NCBI GenBank assembly: GCA_964454015.1
Contig: CAYVQF010000014.1
Span: forward strand, 27,188-91,187
From: CAYVQF01 sp964454015
GTDB lineage: Bacteria > Myxococcota_A > Bradymonadia > UBA4248
Direction: 5' to 3'
DNA length: 64,000 bases
The first letter of the stretch is position 1. Each line of letters starts with the position of its first letter. This document shows positions 27,482 to 35,595 of the stretch, one piece after another. The translations under genes and the position numbers were made by a program. The notes under the pieces are model-generated. The model saw only the letters and a program-made list of their open reading frames with translations, was not told the DNA's origin and searched no databases.

Positions 27482-28597
27482 TCAACGCAAGCGCAAGCCA
27501 ATGCGTTCGCGTCGGAGATGTCCTGCGCCTGGAACGAGAGAATAGAGAATGAAAAGGGGGCGCCCGACGACCCAGGTCCGCTGGATGACCCGGCCGCCGT
27601 TGCGCTCGCCAGCGCGGGCAAAAGAGACCATGCGGTTGTCTGCCAGCACGAAGAGATCCGAGGGCCCCAATTCGACGGGCTCGGTGGGTTCGATGGTGGG
27701 CCGGGCCGGGACCGCCAGGAGGTACCAGCGCGGCGGCTCCTCCTCGGTGTTGAACTCGAGGCCGTGGGGAGCCTCGACCACGAAGTGGACCCGCGAGAGG
27801 GTGCTGGTGTCGAAGGGCGCTGGGATAGCGGCCTGATCCTCGACGCCGCCCCAGAGGCGCTGGGACAAGGCGTGGCCGTTGACCCAGGGCAGGTAGCCCT
27901 CCATGTGGACGCGATCGCCAGCGATGCCAATGACCCGGGCGAAATACACGCCCGGCGGATCTCCCGGCTCCTCCACCAGCACCAGCTCCCCCCGCCCTGG
28001 GGAACGCCGCAAGTAAGAGGTGCGGTCGACCAGGACCAGGTCGCCCAGGAGCACCGTGGGATACATGGCGTCGTTGCCGGCCCAAGTGCGTTGCCACACC
28101 ACCCGGGAGGAGGTCTCCAGGGTAATGCCGAGGGGCAGCCAGAAGGTCAGAATGGCCACCAACGCATAGATCAGCCAGTGGTTGGTCGCGGCCATGACAT
28201 AGGGATTGGCCAGGCGGCAACGACCGATCAGGTCGAGCATGATGAGGAGGAACATGATGGCCCAGCCGACGATGAGCACGCCAGCAGGGAGCAAAGGGAA
28301 GAACTTCAGCACCATCCACAAGGAGGTGAAGAAGAAGAGGGAGAACCAGTAGGCCAGGTTGACCATCAGCCCGGCCATGAAGCGGCCGACGTAGACATAG
28401 CCCAGCCCCGGCGCCAGCAGGGTCAAGGCGCAGGCCACGACGGCGTGGCGCCGTTTGATTTCCCCGTGGTAGGGCTCCCACGTGTCGTCGTCCTCGATGG
28501 CGTCGAGCTCGGCGTGGGCAGGCTGTTCTGCTTCACCGCCCTTTGCCGGCGCCAGGGAGGTCGTCAGCGTCTGATGTGAGCCGTCCTCATTCCCCAC
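27482..28597 (-). CDS. signal peptidase I homologue lacking the catalytic dyad
   Basis: A 371-residue membrane protein. The first 165 residues hold about four hydrophobic helices, including an APGLGYVYVGR segment. The rest is a type I signal peptidase (S26) fold with recognisable boxes: NDAMYPTVLLGD (box B), YFARVIGIAGDRV (box D) and LADNRMVSFARAGERNGG (box E). The nucleophilic Ser expected before Met-x-Pro is Ala177 (codon GCC), and the general-base Lys before Arg in box D is Ala220 (GCC). Both were read from the minus strand. It cannot work by the usual Ser-Lys mechanism. GTG 28597 has GAGAGG in front and lies nine bases after gcvPA, so it is cotranscribed with the glycine-cleavage genes. 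A regulatory or scaffold role is an inference. Confidence 0.75.
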   Translation of the reverse strand: MGNEDGSHQTLTTSLAPAKGGEAEQPAHAELDAIEDDDTWEPYHGEIKRRHAVVACALTLLAPGLGYVYVGRFMAGLMVNLAYWFSLFFFTSLWMVLKFFPLLPAGVLIVGWAIMFLLIMLDLIGRCRLANPYVMAATNHWLIYALVAILTFWLPLGITLETSSRVVWQRTWAGNDAMYPTVLLGDLVLVDRTSYLRRSPGRGELVLVEEPGDPPGVYFARVIGIAGDRVHMEGYLPWVNGHALSQRLWGGVEDQAAIPAPFDTSTLSRVHFVVEAPHGLEFNTEEEPPRWYLLAVPARPTIEPTEPVELGPSDLFVLADNRMVSFARAGERNGGRVIQRTWVVGRPLFILYSLVPGAGHLRRERIGLRLR

Positions 28598-28606
28598 GGG
28601 TTCCTC

Positions 28607-29956
28607 TCAACGCTGCGCTTGGAGCCACTCGCGCAGGGTAGCGACGAGGAGATCGATCTGGGCCGCTGAGCACATCTCGGTGACGGTCACCAAGAGATCC
28701 TCCGCCGGGTGGGACCCGAAACGGGAGAGCGGGACCCCAACGGCCAGACCTCTTTCGGCACCGAAATGCACCCAGTCTTGCGCCAGCCCTGGCAAACGGA
28801 TGACGAACTCGTTGAAGGTCGGGCTGGCGTAGGGCAGGGAGACCCCCGGAAGGGCCGAGAGCTGGCTCTTGGCGTACTCGGCGCGGGAGAAGTTGATGCG
28901 CGCCAAGGTCTGCAGGCCGCCCTTACCCACCAGGCTGAGGTAAATGGTCGCCGCCAAGGCCATCAAGCCCTGGTTGGTGCAGATGTTCGACGTGGCCCGG
29001 GCGCGGCGAATGTGCTGCTCGCGGGTGGCCAGCGTCAAGACGTAAGCCTCCCGTCCATGGACATCGGTGGTCTGGGAGACCAGGCGTCCGGGCATGGCGC
29101 GCAGGTGTTGCTCGCGGCTGGCGAAGACGCCCAAGAGTGGGCCACCAAAGCTTGGCGCCAGACCCAAGGACTGCCCTTCGCCGGCGACGATATCGGCACC
29201 AAAAGCACCCGGTGGCTGTAGGATTCCATAGGCCAAGGCTTCGCAGAAAGTGACCCCAAAGAGCGTCCCGAGGCGTTGGCAGGCGGCCCCTGCGGCTTGC
29301 AGATCTTCGATGATCCCCAAAAAGTTGGGGCTCTGCACCACTAAGATGGCCGCATCGTTGCCATCCAATGCGGCATAGTCCGTGCGGCCATCCCGCAAGG
29401 GCACCTCCTCGATGCGCACTGGGCTGTGGGCGAGGTAGGTGGCCAGCACGCTCTTGTACTCCGGATGGAGGGCCGCTGAGATCCACACTCGGGTGGCTTT
29501 GGGCCGCAAGCGGAGGGCCATGAGCACTGCTTCGGTGCAGGCGTGGGCACCATCGTACATCGAGGCGTTGGCCACCTCCATGCCGAGCAGCTCGGTCATC
29601 ATGCTCTGAAACTCGAAAATGGCCTTGAGGGTGCCCTGGGCGAGCTCCGGTTGGTAAGGGGTGTAGGCGGTGAGAAACTCGCTGCGATTGAGGAGCTGCT
29701 CGATGAGGCGCGGCGTGTAGTGGGCGTAAACGCCGGCTCCCAAAAAGGAGGCCTGGATTTCCTCGCTGCGATTGGCTGCGGCGAGTGCTTGCAGATGGGC
29801 CACCAGCCGCTGCTCGTCGAGGGCGGGCGGCATGGCGAGTAAATCCTCCTGGCGCAATGCCGCTGGGATGTCGGCGAAGAGCGCGTCGATGTCGGCAACG
29901 CCAATGGCTGTCAACATGGCACGGATGTCAGCTTCAGAGTGCGGTAAGAATCGCAT
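28607..29956 (-). CDS. gcvPA: glycine dehydrogenase (decarboxylating) subunit 1
   Basis: Alpha subunit of the two-subunit P-protein of the glycine cleavage system, which decarboxylates glycine and passes aminomethyl to lipoylated GcvH. The 449 residues are full length for the subunit-1 family. Landmarks are MRFLPHSEADIRAML, YTPYQPELAQGTLKAIFEFQ, NASMYDGAHACTEAVLMA and the end region TSNICTNQGLMALAATIYLS. The PLP lysine sits on subunit 2 (GcvPB), which is not in this window. The start has GAGAGGGAAG immediately upstream. It lies 83 bases downstream of gcvH. Confidence 0.95.
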   Translation of the reverse strand: MRFLPHSEADIRAMLTAIGVADIDALFADIPAALRQEDLLAMPPALDEQRLVAHLQALAAANRSEEIQASFLGAGVYAHYTPRLIEQLLNRSEFLTAYTPYQPELAQGTLKAIFEFQSMMTELLGMEVANASMYDGAHACTEAVLMALRLRPKATRVWISAALHPEYKSVLATYLAHSPVRIEEVPLRDGRTDYAALDGNDAAILVVQSPNFLGIIEDLQAAGAACQRLGTLFGVTFCEALAYGILQPPGAFGADIVAGEGQSLGLAPSFGGPLLGVFASREQHLRAMPGRLVSQTTDVHGREAYVLTLATREQHIRRARATSNICTNQGLMALAATIYLSLVGKGGLQTLARINFSRAEYAKSQLSALPGVSLPYASPTFNEFVIRLPGLAQDWVHFGAERGLAVGVPLSRFGSHPAEDLLVTVTEMCSAAQIDLLVATLREWLQAQR

Positions 29957-30039
29957 GCTTCCCTCTCATAAGCAGGTCGCAGGCCGGGCCGGTGCCGGCG
30001 GTGGCAAGCATCCTCCGTGGGTAACCTGCCCGAATGCCG

Positions 30040-30435
30040 CTAATGGCCAGCGTCGGCGCAGTGCGCCGCGTAGGCGTCGGCGTCGAGCAAGGCCGCAAGC
30101 TCCACCTCGAGCTTCTCTGGCCGGATCGTGAGCAGCCAGCCCTGCGCGAAGGGCTCGGCGTTGACCAGCTCGGGCTGCTCCACGACCACCTCGTTACGCG
30201 CCACCACCTCGCCTGAGATGGGGGCGTTGAGATCGCTCAAGGTTTTGACCGACTCCACCACGCCAAATGGCGTTCCCGCGCTCAGGGTGCTTCCCGGCTC
30301 GGGGAGCTCCACGTAGACGATGTCGCCCAACTGTTCTTGGGCAAAGGCGCTGATGCCAATGCGCACCAGGTCACCCTCGACCCGCACCCATTCGTGACTG
30401 TGGCTGAAGTAAGTATCAGCTCCCACTGTGGACAT
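30040..30435 (-). CDS. gcvH: glycine cleavage system H protein
   Basis: Lipoyl carrier protein that shuttles the aminomethyl intermediate between the P, T and L proteins. The 131 residues match the family. The lipoylation site is K64 in GVVESVKTLSDL, preceded by the conserved YFSHSHEWVRVE and GISAFAQEQLGDIVYVELP. It lies 39 bases downstream of gcvT and 83 bases upstream of gcvPA on the same strand. Confidence 0.97.
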   Translation of the reverse strand: MSTVGADTYFSHSHEWVRVEGDLVRIGISAFAQEQLGDIVYVELPEPGSTLSAGTPFGVVESVKTLSDLNAPISGEVVARNEVVVEQPELVNAEPFAQGWLLTIRPEKLEVELAALLDADAYAAHCADAGH

Positions 30436-30474
30436 GATGCTACCTTCTGGCTCGGCGAGTTTTGGCTCGCAGGT

Positions 30475-31581
30475 TTATGCGGACCGTTGGTAAAATGCTC
30501 GGGTCGTGAGGCGTACGGGCTGACGTTTCCCCCGGATATCGACTTCGATACCCTCTTTGGCGTCGGCATGGGCAATGGCGACATAGGCCATGCCAACGGC
30601 GTGGCCTAAGCTGGGGCTCATGGTGCCGCTGGTGAGGGTGCCGATGGCGACGTCGCCAGCGTACAAGGTGTAGCCTGGGCGTAGCACGCCACGGGCCTCC
30701 ATGACGACCCCCCGCAGGCGGCGGGTCAGGCCTCGCGCCTTGATGGTCTGGAGGGCTGCCTGGCCGACGAAGGGGACCGCTTTGTTCAGCTTGACCACCC
30801 AGGCCAGGCCCGCCTCCAGTGGGTTCGTCTCGAGGCTGATGTCGTTGCCGTAGAGAGGGAACTTGGCCTCCAGGCGCAAGGTGTCGCGGGCGCCGAGGCC
30901 GATGGGTTTGAGGCCAAAGGACTCGCCGGCGGCGCACAAGTCGGTAAAAAAGGCCGGGGCGTCGGCGTTGGCGATCAACACTTCGAAACCATCCTCACCG
31001 GTGTAGCCCGTGCGCGCCATCATCAAGGCGAGACCGCTATGGCTGGTCGCCTCGATGACGCCAAAGGAAGGGACCGGGGCGAGGTCGTCGCGTACCAAGG
31101 TCGCCAGTAGGGCCGCCGCCTGCGGTCCCTGGACGGCCAACAACACGTAGTCGTCCGAGCGGTCCGCGAAGCTCGCCTGGCCCTGGAGATGGGCCTCGAT
31201 ATGGGCCGCGTCGATGGCGCGCCGCGAGGCGTTGACCACCAAAAGGACGTGGTCCGCGGCGAGCTTGTAAACGATCAGGTCGTCGATGATGCCGCCGTCG
31301 TCGTTGCACATGACGGTGTAAGCGGCGTGCCCCACGGCGAGGCTACTGATGTCGTTGGTGACGATGGCATCGACGGCGCGCACGGCGTCGGGGCCGGTGA
31401 TGAAGAAGTTGCCCATGTGGCTGACATCGAAGACCCCAACGGCTTTACGGACCGTGTGGTGCTCTTCCATGATGCCGCCAGCATAATTCATCGGCATCTG
31501 ATAGCCCGCAAAGGGCACGAATTTCGCCCCAAACTCTGCATGTCGTGCGTGCAACACGAGAGCTTTGCCCTGCTCGCCCAT
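30475..31581 (-). CDS. gcvT: glycine cleavage T protein (aminomethyltransferase)
   Basis: Transfers the methylene group from aminomethyl-GcvH to tetrahydrofolate, releasing ammonia. The 368 residues match the family, with FAGYQMPMNYAGGIMEEH, VFDVSHMG, the folate-site RTGYTGEDGFEVLI and GLGARDTLRLEAKFPLYGND. The start has GGAGG five bases upstream. folD lies 128 bases upstream on the same strand, so both enzymes act on the methylene-tetrahydrofolate pool from one cluster. I looked for a glycine riboswitch upstream and did not see one. Confidence 0.97.
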   Translation of the reverse strand: MGEQGKALVLHARHAEFGAKFVPFAGYQMPMNYAGGIMEEHHTVRKAVGVFDVSHMGNFFITGPDAVRAVDAIVTNDISSLAVGHAAYTVMCNDDGGIIDDLIVYKLAADHVLLVVNASRRAIDAAHIEAHLQGQASFADRSDDYVLLAVQGPQAAALLATLVRDDLAPVPSFGVIEATSHSGLALMMARTGYTGEDGFEVLIANADAPAFFTDLCAAGESFGLKPIGLGARDTLRLEAKFPLYGNDISLETNPLEAGLAWVVKLNKAVPFVGQAALQTIKARGLTRRLRGVVMEARGVLRPGYTLYAGDVAIGTLTSGTMSPSLGHAVGMAYVAIAHADAKEGIEVDIRGKRQPVRLTTRAFYQRSA

Positions 31582-31654
31582 TTTGCCTCCGCCACTTGAA
31601 GGGAATGACCCAGCCCAGCGCCACGCTCGAAAACGTCATGGTGCCACGTCCCGT

Positions 31655-31672
31655 GTCTCTAGCAGCAGAGAC
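31655..31672. other. short hairpin between folD and gcvT
   Basis: A six-base inverted repeat (GTCTCT / AGAGAC) with a six-base loop lies in the folD-gcvT gap. No T-tract follows on either strand, so it is at most an RNA-processing or attenuation element. Confidence 0.25.
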
Positions 31673-31709
31673 CAGAAAAGACAAGGGGCTGCGCGCGCCT
31701 GGGGCCAGG

Positions 31710-32582
31710 TCAAGGTTGGGCGGCGCGCGCGGCTTCCAAGGTCTGCTGCAGGAGCATGGTCACCGTCATGGGCCCCACCCCGCCTGGGACGGGCGTGATG
31801 GCGGCGGCGCGTTGGGCAGCCTCAACGAAAGCGACATCACCGACCAGCTTGCCCTGGGCGTCGCGGTTGATGCCGGCGTCGACCACCACGGCACCTTTTT
31901 GGATCCACGTCCCCGGGACCAGCGCCGCCCGGCCTGCGGCGACGATGAGGAGCTCTGCGCCGCGCACGGCGGCGGCGAGGTCGGCCGTGCGGGTGTGGCA
32001 GAGGGTCACCGTGCAGTGGGCCTGTGTGAGGAGCACCGCCATGGGTTTGCCGACGATGTTCGAACGGCCGACGACCACGGCGTTGCGGCCGGCCACTGAC
32101 ACCTGGTTGCGTTCGAGCAACGCCATGATACCCCGCGGCGTGCAGGGGAGGAAGCCGCCGCGATGGCCGGCCAACATCCGCCCCAAGCTCAGGGGATGGG
32201 TGCCATCGACGTCCTTGCGCGGATCGATGCGCTCGAGCATGGCGATGGTGTCCAGGTGCTCGGGCAAGGGGAGCTGGAGCAGGATGCCATGGACCAGGGG
32301 ATCGGCGTTGAGGGCATCGATGGCGTCGCCGAGGGCGGCCTGGCTGACGTCGGCGGCGAAGGTCAGCTCGCGCGAGGTGATGCCCACCCGCTCGGCGGCG
32401 CGGCGTTTGCCCCGCACGTAGGACTCGCTGGCCGGGTCTTCGCCGACGCGCAGCACCGCGAGGTGTGGTAGCACCCGGCCCCTAGCGGCCAGGGCCTCGA
32501 CCTGTTGCTGGATTTCATGCTGAATCTGGGCGGCACAGGCCTTGCCGTCCAACAGACGCGCCGTGGTCGGCTGCTGGTCCAT
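31710..32582 (-). CDS. folD: methylene-THF dehydrogenase / methenyl-THF cyclohydrolase
   Basis: Bifunctional enzyme that converts 5,10-methylene-THF to 10-formyl-THF through methenyl-THF, using NADP. The 290 residues match the family, with Y55 and the catalytic K59 in SYVRGKRRAAERVGI, ILLQLPLPEHL, the Rossmann segment AVVVGRSNIVGKP and the signature TPVPGGVGPMTVTMLLQQT. It follows the MopE-like lipoprotein gene by 19 bases and precedes gcvT, linking one-carbon interconversion with glycine cleavage. Its product feeds Fmt. Confidence 0.97.
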   Translation of the reverse strand: MDQQPTTARLLDGKACAAQIQHEIQQQVEALAARGRVLPHLAVLRVGEDPASESYVRGKRRAAERVGITSRELTFAADVSQAALGDAIDALNADPLVHGILLQLPLPEHLDTIAMLERIDPRKDVDGTHPLSLGRMLAGHRGGFLPCTPRGIMALLERNQVSVAGRNAVVVGRSNIVGKPMAVLLTQAHCTVTLCHTRTADLAAAVRGAELLIVAAGRAALVPGTWIQKGAVVVDAGINRDAQGKLVGDVAFVEAAQRAAAITPVPGGVGPMTVTMLLQQTLEAARAAQP

Positions 32583-32601
32583 GTTTTCTCTCGTGCAGGG
32601 C

Positions 32602-33969
32602 TCAGTTGCTGCGGGTGATGCTGTAGGGCGTGCCGCTGGCGGGGTTGTCCGAGCTGGGGTGGGGGTAGACGCGCAGGGTGATGCGGCTACCGGCGGCGCA
32701 GCTACAGGCGTTGTAGTTGAAGGTGGTGCTGGTGGTGCCTGCCGTGCCGGTGAGGGCGCCGCAGTAGGTACCGCCGCACCAGAAATCGATGTCCAAGTTG
32801 GCCCAGGGGTGCCCCACGCCGTTGTTGCCCGTGGGGTGGGTCATGGAGACGCTGATGGTGTGGTTGACCGAGCTCGAGGCGGCGATGAGGAACCAGTCGG
32901 CCTTGAGCTGGGGCGTGCCGTAGTTGCCGCAGACGGTCATGTGGGGGAAGGTGTTCCCTGGGCTGAGCTGGAGGGCGTTGACTGAGGTGGTGGTCTGGGC
33001 GGCGTAGGCGTCATCGACGCAGGTGGTGCAGACCCCGCCGTTGTCGGCGACGCCGTCACAGTCGTTGTCTTGGCCGTCGCAGATCTCGCGGCTGCCTGCG
33101 GGGGTGGGGGCGTCGCAGAAGGTCTTGGTGCGGTCGGTCAGGTCACAGCGGGTGGTTCCTGAGGTCTGGCAGGCGCCGGTGCCGCGGGTGCAGCTCTGGC
33201 CAATGCTCTCGAAGCCGTTGTTGTTGTTGCCGTCGCAGTCGGAGTCGATTTCGTCACCGCACATCTCGACTCCCGGCGGGCCAGGTTGGGCATCGCACAC
33301 CGTGCTGAGTTGGTCCACGCTGCAGACGTAGTTGCCGCTGCGCCGGCAGGCACCCACGCCGACCTGGCAGCTTTGGCCGAGGTTGGGGAAGTCTTCATCG
33401 ATGAGATCGTTGCAGTTGTTGTCGACGCCGTCACAGCGCTCGACGGCGGCTGGGTTGATGTTGCGGTCGTTGTCGTTGCAGTCGGGTCCCAGGGGGCAGC
33501 CTTCACCGTAGCCGTCTCCGTCGAGGTCGATGCAAGTGACGGCGTCGACGCAGAGGCCGCCGCTGCAGCGTTTGTTCGCCGGGCAGGCGGTGGCTTTGGC
33601 CAGGACGCCACAACCGTCGCCGTCGGGGAGGCACATGGCCCACTGCGTTTCGTCGACGCAGACGCTGGTGTTGGGTTCACAGGACTCGGGGCCACAGCCC
33701 GGCGGCGTGTCGCTCTGATCGGCGCTGTCCGGGACCTGCGTGTCCTGGACTTCCGTCTGGTCCACCGGGACGTCCGCTGGGACGTCCGCCGGAACGTCGG
33801 AGGTTTCCCCGGCGGTGTCGGCGCTGTCGCCGGTCAGGTCCGTGGTGTCGCTGGTGGTGTCGGCGCTGCCGCTCTCGGCGCCAGCGCAGGCCCAGAGGGC
33901 GGCCATCAGGAGGAAGCCCACAGAAGAGGCGGTGGTGAATTTGTAGAGAGAACGCAGTGTGATCGCCAT
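32602..33969 (-). CDS. MopE-like Cys/Asp-rich lipoprotein
   Basis: A 455-residue predicted lipoprotein (signal core VGFLLMAALWAC). The mature N-terminus is a Thr/Asp-rich linker of about 70 residues (TSDTTDLTGDSADTAGETSD). It carries several repeats of the putative metal-binding MopE/PF11617 type: DLDGDGYGEGCPLGPDCND, ERCDGVDNNCNDLIDEDFP, EICDGQDNDCDGVADNGGVC. The last 130 residues form a beta domain with aromatic and Cys residues resembling a PPC/carbohydrate-binding fold. Similar proteins in myxobacteria are surface-exposed; metal binding is inferred from the motif. A minus-strand -10 candidate (TATACT) lies about 45 bases upstream. Confidence 0.75.
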   Translation of the reverse strand: MAITLRSLYKFTTASSVGFLLMAALWACAGAESGSADTTSDTTDLTGDSADTAGETSDVPADVPADVPVDQTEVQDTQVPDSADQSDTPPGCGPESCEPNTSVCVDETQWAMCLPDGDGCGVLAKATACPANKRCSGGLCVDAVTCIDLDGDGYGEGCPLGPDCNDNDRNINPAAVERCDGVDNNCNDLIDEDFPNLGQSCQVGVGACRRSGNYVCSVDQLSTVCDAQPGPPGVEMCGDEIDSDCDGNNNNGFESIGQSCTRGTGACQTSGTTRCDLTDRTKTFCDAPTPAGSREICDGQDNDCDGVADNGGVCTTCVDDAYAAQTTTSVNALQLSPGNTFPHMTVCGNYGTPQLKADWFLIAASSSVNHTISVSMTHPTGNNGVGHPWANLDIDFWCGGTYCGALTGTAGTTSTTFNYNACSCAAGSRITLRVYPHPSSDNPASGTPYSITRSN

Positions 33970-34013
33970 TTCCTACTCCCGTCGCAGGGGGTCCGGAGTC
34001 TTTGCCGGCTCAT

Positions 34014-34019
34014 AGTATA
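34014..34019 (-). promoter_or_regulatory. -10 element candidate for the MopE-like lipoprotein
   Basis: The minus strand reads TATACT here, five of six consensus matches, about 45 bases before the ATG at 33969. The -35 region is poor, so this is a candidate only. Confidence 0.3.
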
Positions 34020-34093
34020 ACCACAAGTGGGCTGCAATTCGAAAGTGAAGAGGAGAAAAGACCGCCGTCGAGGCTTTGCGTGGGCAGAAATGC

Positions 34094-34122
34094 TTGACCC
34101 CACCCAGGGCCATCGTTATCTC
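34094..34122 (+). promoter_or_regulatory. promoter candidate for miaB
   Basis: TTGACC at 34094-34099, a 17-base spacer and TATCTC at 34117-34122. The -35 is good and the -10 only half matches. The transcript would start about 40 bases before the TTG start of miaB. Confidence 0.4.
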
Positions 34123-34170
34123 ACTGCCTGACTGAGACGGGGTGTTCCGGTCCCAGACGAGGAGATAGCC

Positions 34171-35559
34171 TTGAGCCGACGCGTGTTGATAGAGACCTAT
34201 GGCTGCCAGATGAATGTGGCCGATTCCGAGTTGGTGCAAGGGGTGCTGCGGGATGCCGCCTTCGAAGCGGCCACGGCTCTCGACGACGCCGACGTGATCC
34301 TCCTCAACACCTGCGCGGTTCGCGAGAAGGCCGAGGAGCGGATCTTTGGTCGTCTGACCAACCTCATCCCCTACAAGCGGCGCAACCCACACGTGCGGAT
34401 CGGTGTCTTGGGCTGTATGGCCGAGCGCCTGGGAGAGGAGATCCGCACCAAGGCCCCCTACGTGGACTTCATCGTCGGCCCCGACGCCTACCGGCGTTTG
34501 CCTGAGATCATCGCCGCGGCGCAACACGATCCCGTGGTCGACGTCGCCCTGGACAAGGGCGAGGTCTATCAAGGCATCGCGCCGGCTCGCCCGTCTGGGG
34601 TCAACGCTTGGCTGACCATCTCCCGTGGCTGTGATCACTTCTGCGCCTTCTGCATCGTGCCTTTCGTGCGGGGGCGGGAGCGCGCCGTGCCGGCAGAAGA
34701 GATTCTGACGCAGGCGCGCGACCTCGTGGAGGGTGGCTCCACGTCGTTGACCCTTCTGGGGCAGACGGTGAACACCTACCGCGATGGCGACACGGATTTC
34801 GTGGCCCTGCTGCGGGCCTTGGTCGAGCTCGATGGGCTGCAGCGGCTGCGCTTCGCCAGCCCGCACCCCAAGGGCTTCGGTCCCGATCTCATCGAGCTCA
34901 TCGCGGCGGAGCCCAAGATCTGCAACTTCGTCCACCTGCCACTGCAGTCTGCTTCGGACCCGATCCTGCGGGCCATGCGTCGCGGCCACAGCGTGGCCGA
35001 GTACGTGGCCATCGTCGAGGCGCTGCGTAGGGCGGTGCCCGGGATCGCCATCTCGACGGACATCATCGTGGGCTTCCCTGGCGAGTCTCAGGCGGACTAT
35101 GAGGCGACCCGCGAGATGATGCGCGCTCTGCGCTTCGATTTCGCTTTCATGTTCGCCTACTCCGAGCGCGACGGGACCATCGCCGCCAAGCGCTTGACCG
35201 ATGACGTCCCAGCAGAGGTCAAGCAGGCGCGCTTGGCGGAGATCATCGAGATACAGCAGCAGATTTCGGGGGAGATTTTTCAATCTCATATTGGCAGACG
35301 GGTGGAGGTTCTGGTCGAGGGCGTGCCGCGACGCAACCCCGAGGCTCTGGTCGGCAACAGCGATGATTTCAAGACCACCATGTTCCCTGCCGAGGGCTAC
35401 AAGCCGGGGGATCTGGTGGAAGTGGAGGTGCTCGCGGCGACCTCCCAGACCCTGCGCGGCAAGGCCGTGCGGCTGGTCGCACCAGCCCGGGTGCCCATTC
35501 AGGTCCAGGATCCGCGGGACATCGGCATCAGCATTGGCGCCTTCGTGCCCCAGACGTGA
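34171..35559 (+). CDS. miaB: tRNA-2-methylthio-N6-isopentenyladenosine37 synthase
   Basis: Radical SAM methylthiotransferase that adds a methylthio group to i6A37 of tRNAs. The 462 residues match the family. The N-terminal UPF0004 domain holds the auxiliary-cluster cysteines in ETYGCQMN (C12), NTCAVREKAEERIFGRL and VLGCMAERLGEE. The radical SAM cluster is C154/C158/C161 in SRGCDHFCAFC, and a TRAM domain ends the protein (RVEVLVEG, LRGKAVRL). Translation starts at a TTG supported by GAGGAG six bases upstream and by the family N-terminus. The stop lies 36 bases from the end of the convergent flotillin gene. Confidence 0.96.
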   Translation: MSRRVLIETYGCQMNVADSELVQGVLRDAAFEAATALDDADVILLNTCAVREKAEERIFGRLTNLIPYKRRNPHVRIGVLGCMAERLGEEIRTKAPYVDFIVGPDAYRRLPEIIAAAQHDPVVDVALDKGEVYQGIAPARPSGVNAWLTISRGCDHFCAFCIVPFVRGRERAVPAEEILTQARDLVEGGSTSLTLLGQTVNTYRDGDTDFVALLRALVELDGLQRLRFASPHPKGFGPDLIELIAAEPKICNFVHLPLQSASDPILRAMRRGHSVAEYVAIVEALRRAVPGIAISTDIIVGFPGESQADYEATREMMRALRFDFAFMFAYSERDGTIAAKRLTDDVPAEVKQARLAEIIEIQQQISGEIFQSHIGRRVEVLVEGVPRRNPEALVGNSDDFKTTMFPAEGYKPGDLVEVEVLAATSQTLRGKAVRLVAPARVPIQVQDPRDIGISIGAFVPQT

Positions 35560-35595
35560 ACCCTGGACGGGTGGCGTCTCCTTGACGCGCGGCGA

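Noticed and set aside
27333..28481. 382-codon minus-strand open frame overlapping the signal-peptidase-like gene
   Set aside because: It is in another frame of the same strand, has Arg/Gly/Pro-rich composition and no family match; the frame at 27482-28597 shows the S26 boxes.
31582..31709. Possible glycine riboswitch upstream of gcvT
   Set aside because: No conserved glycine-aptamer core was found on the minus strand; only a six-base hairpin is present.
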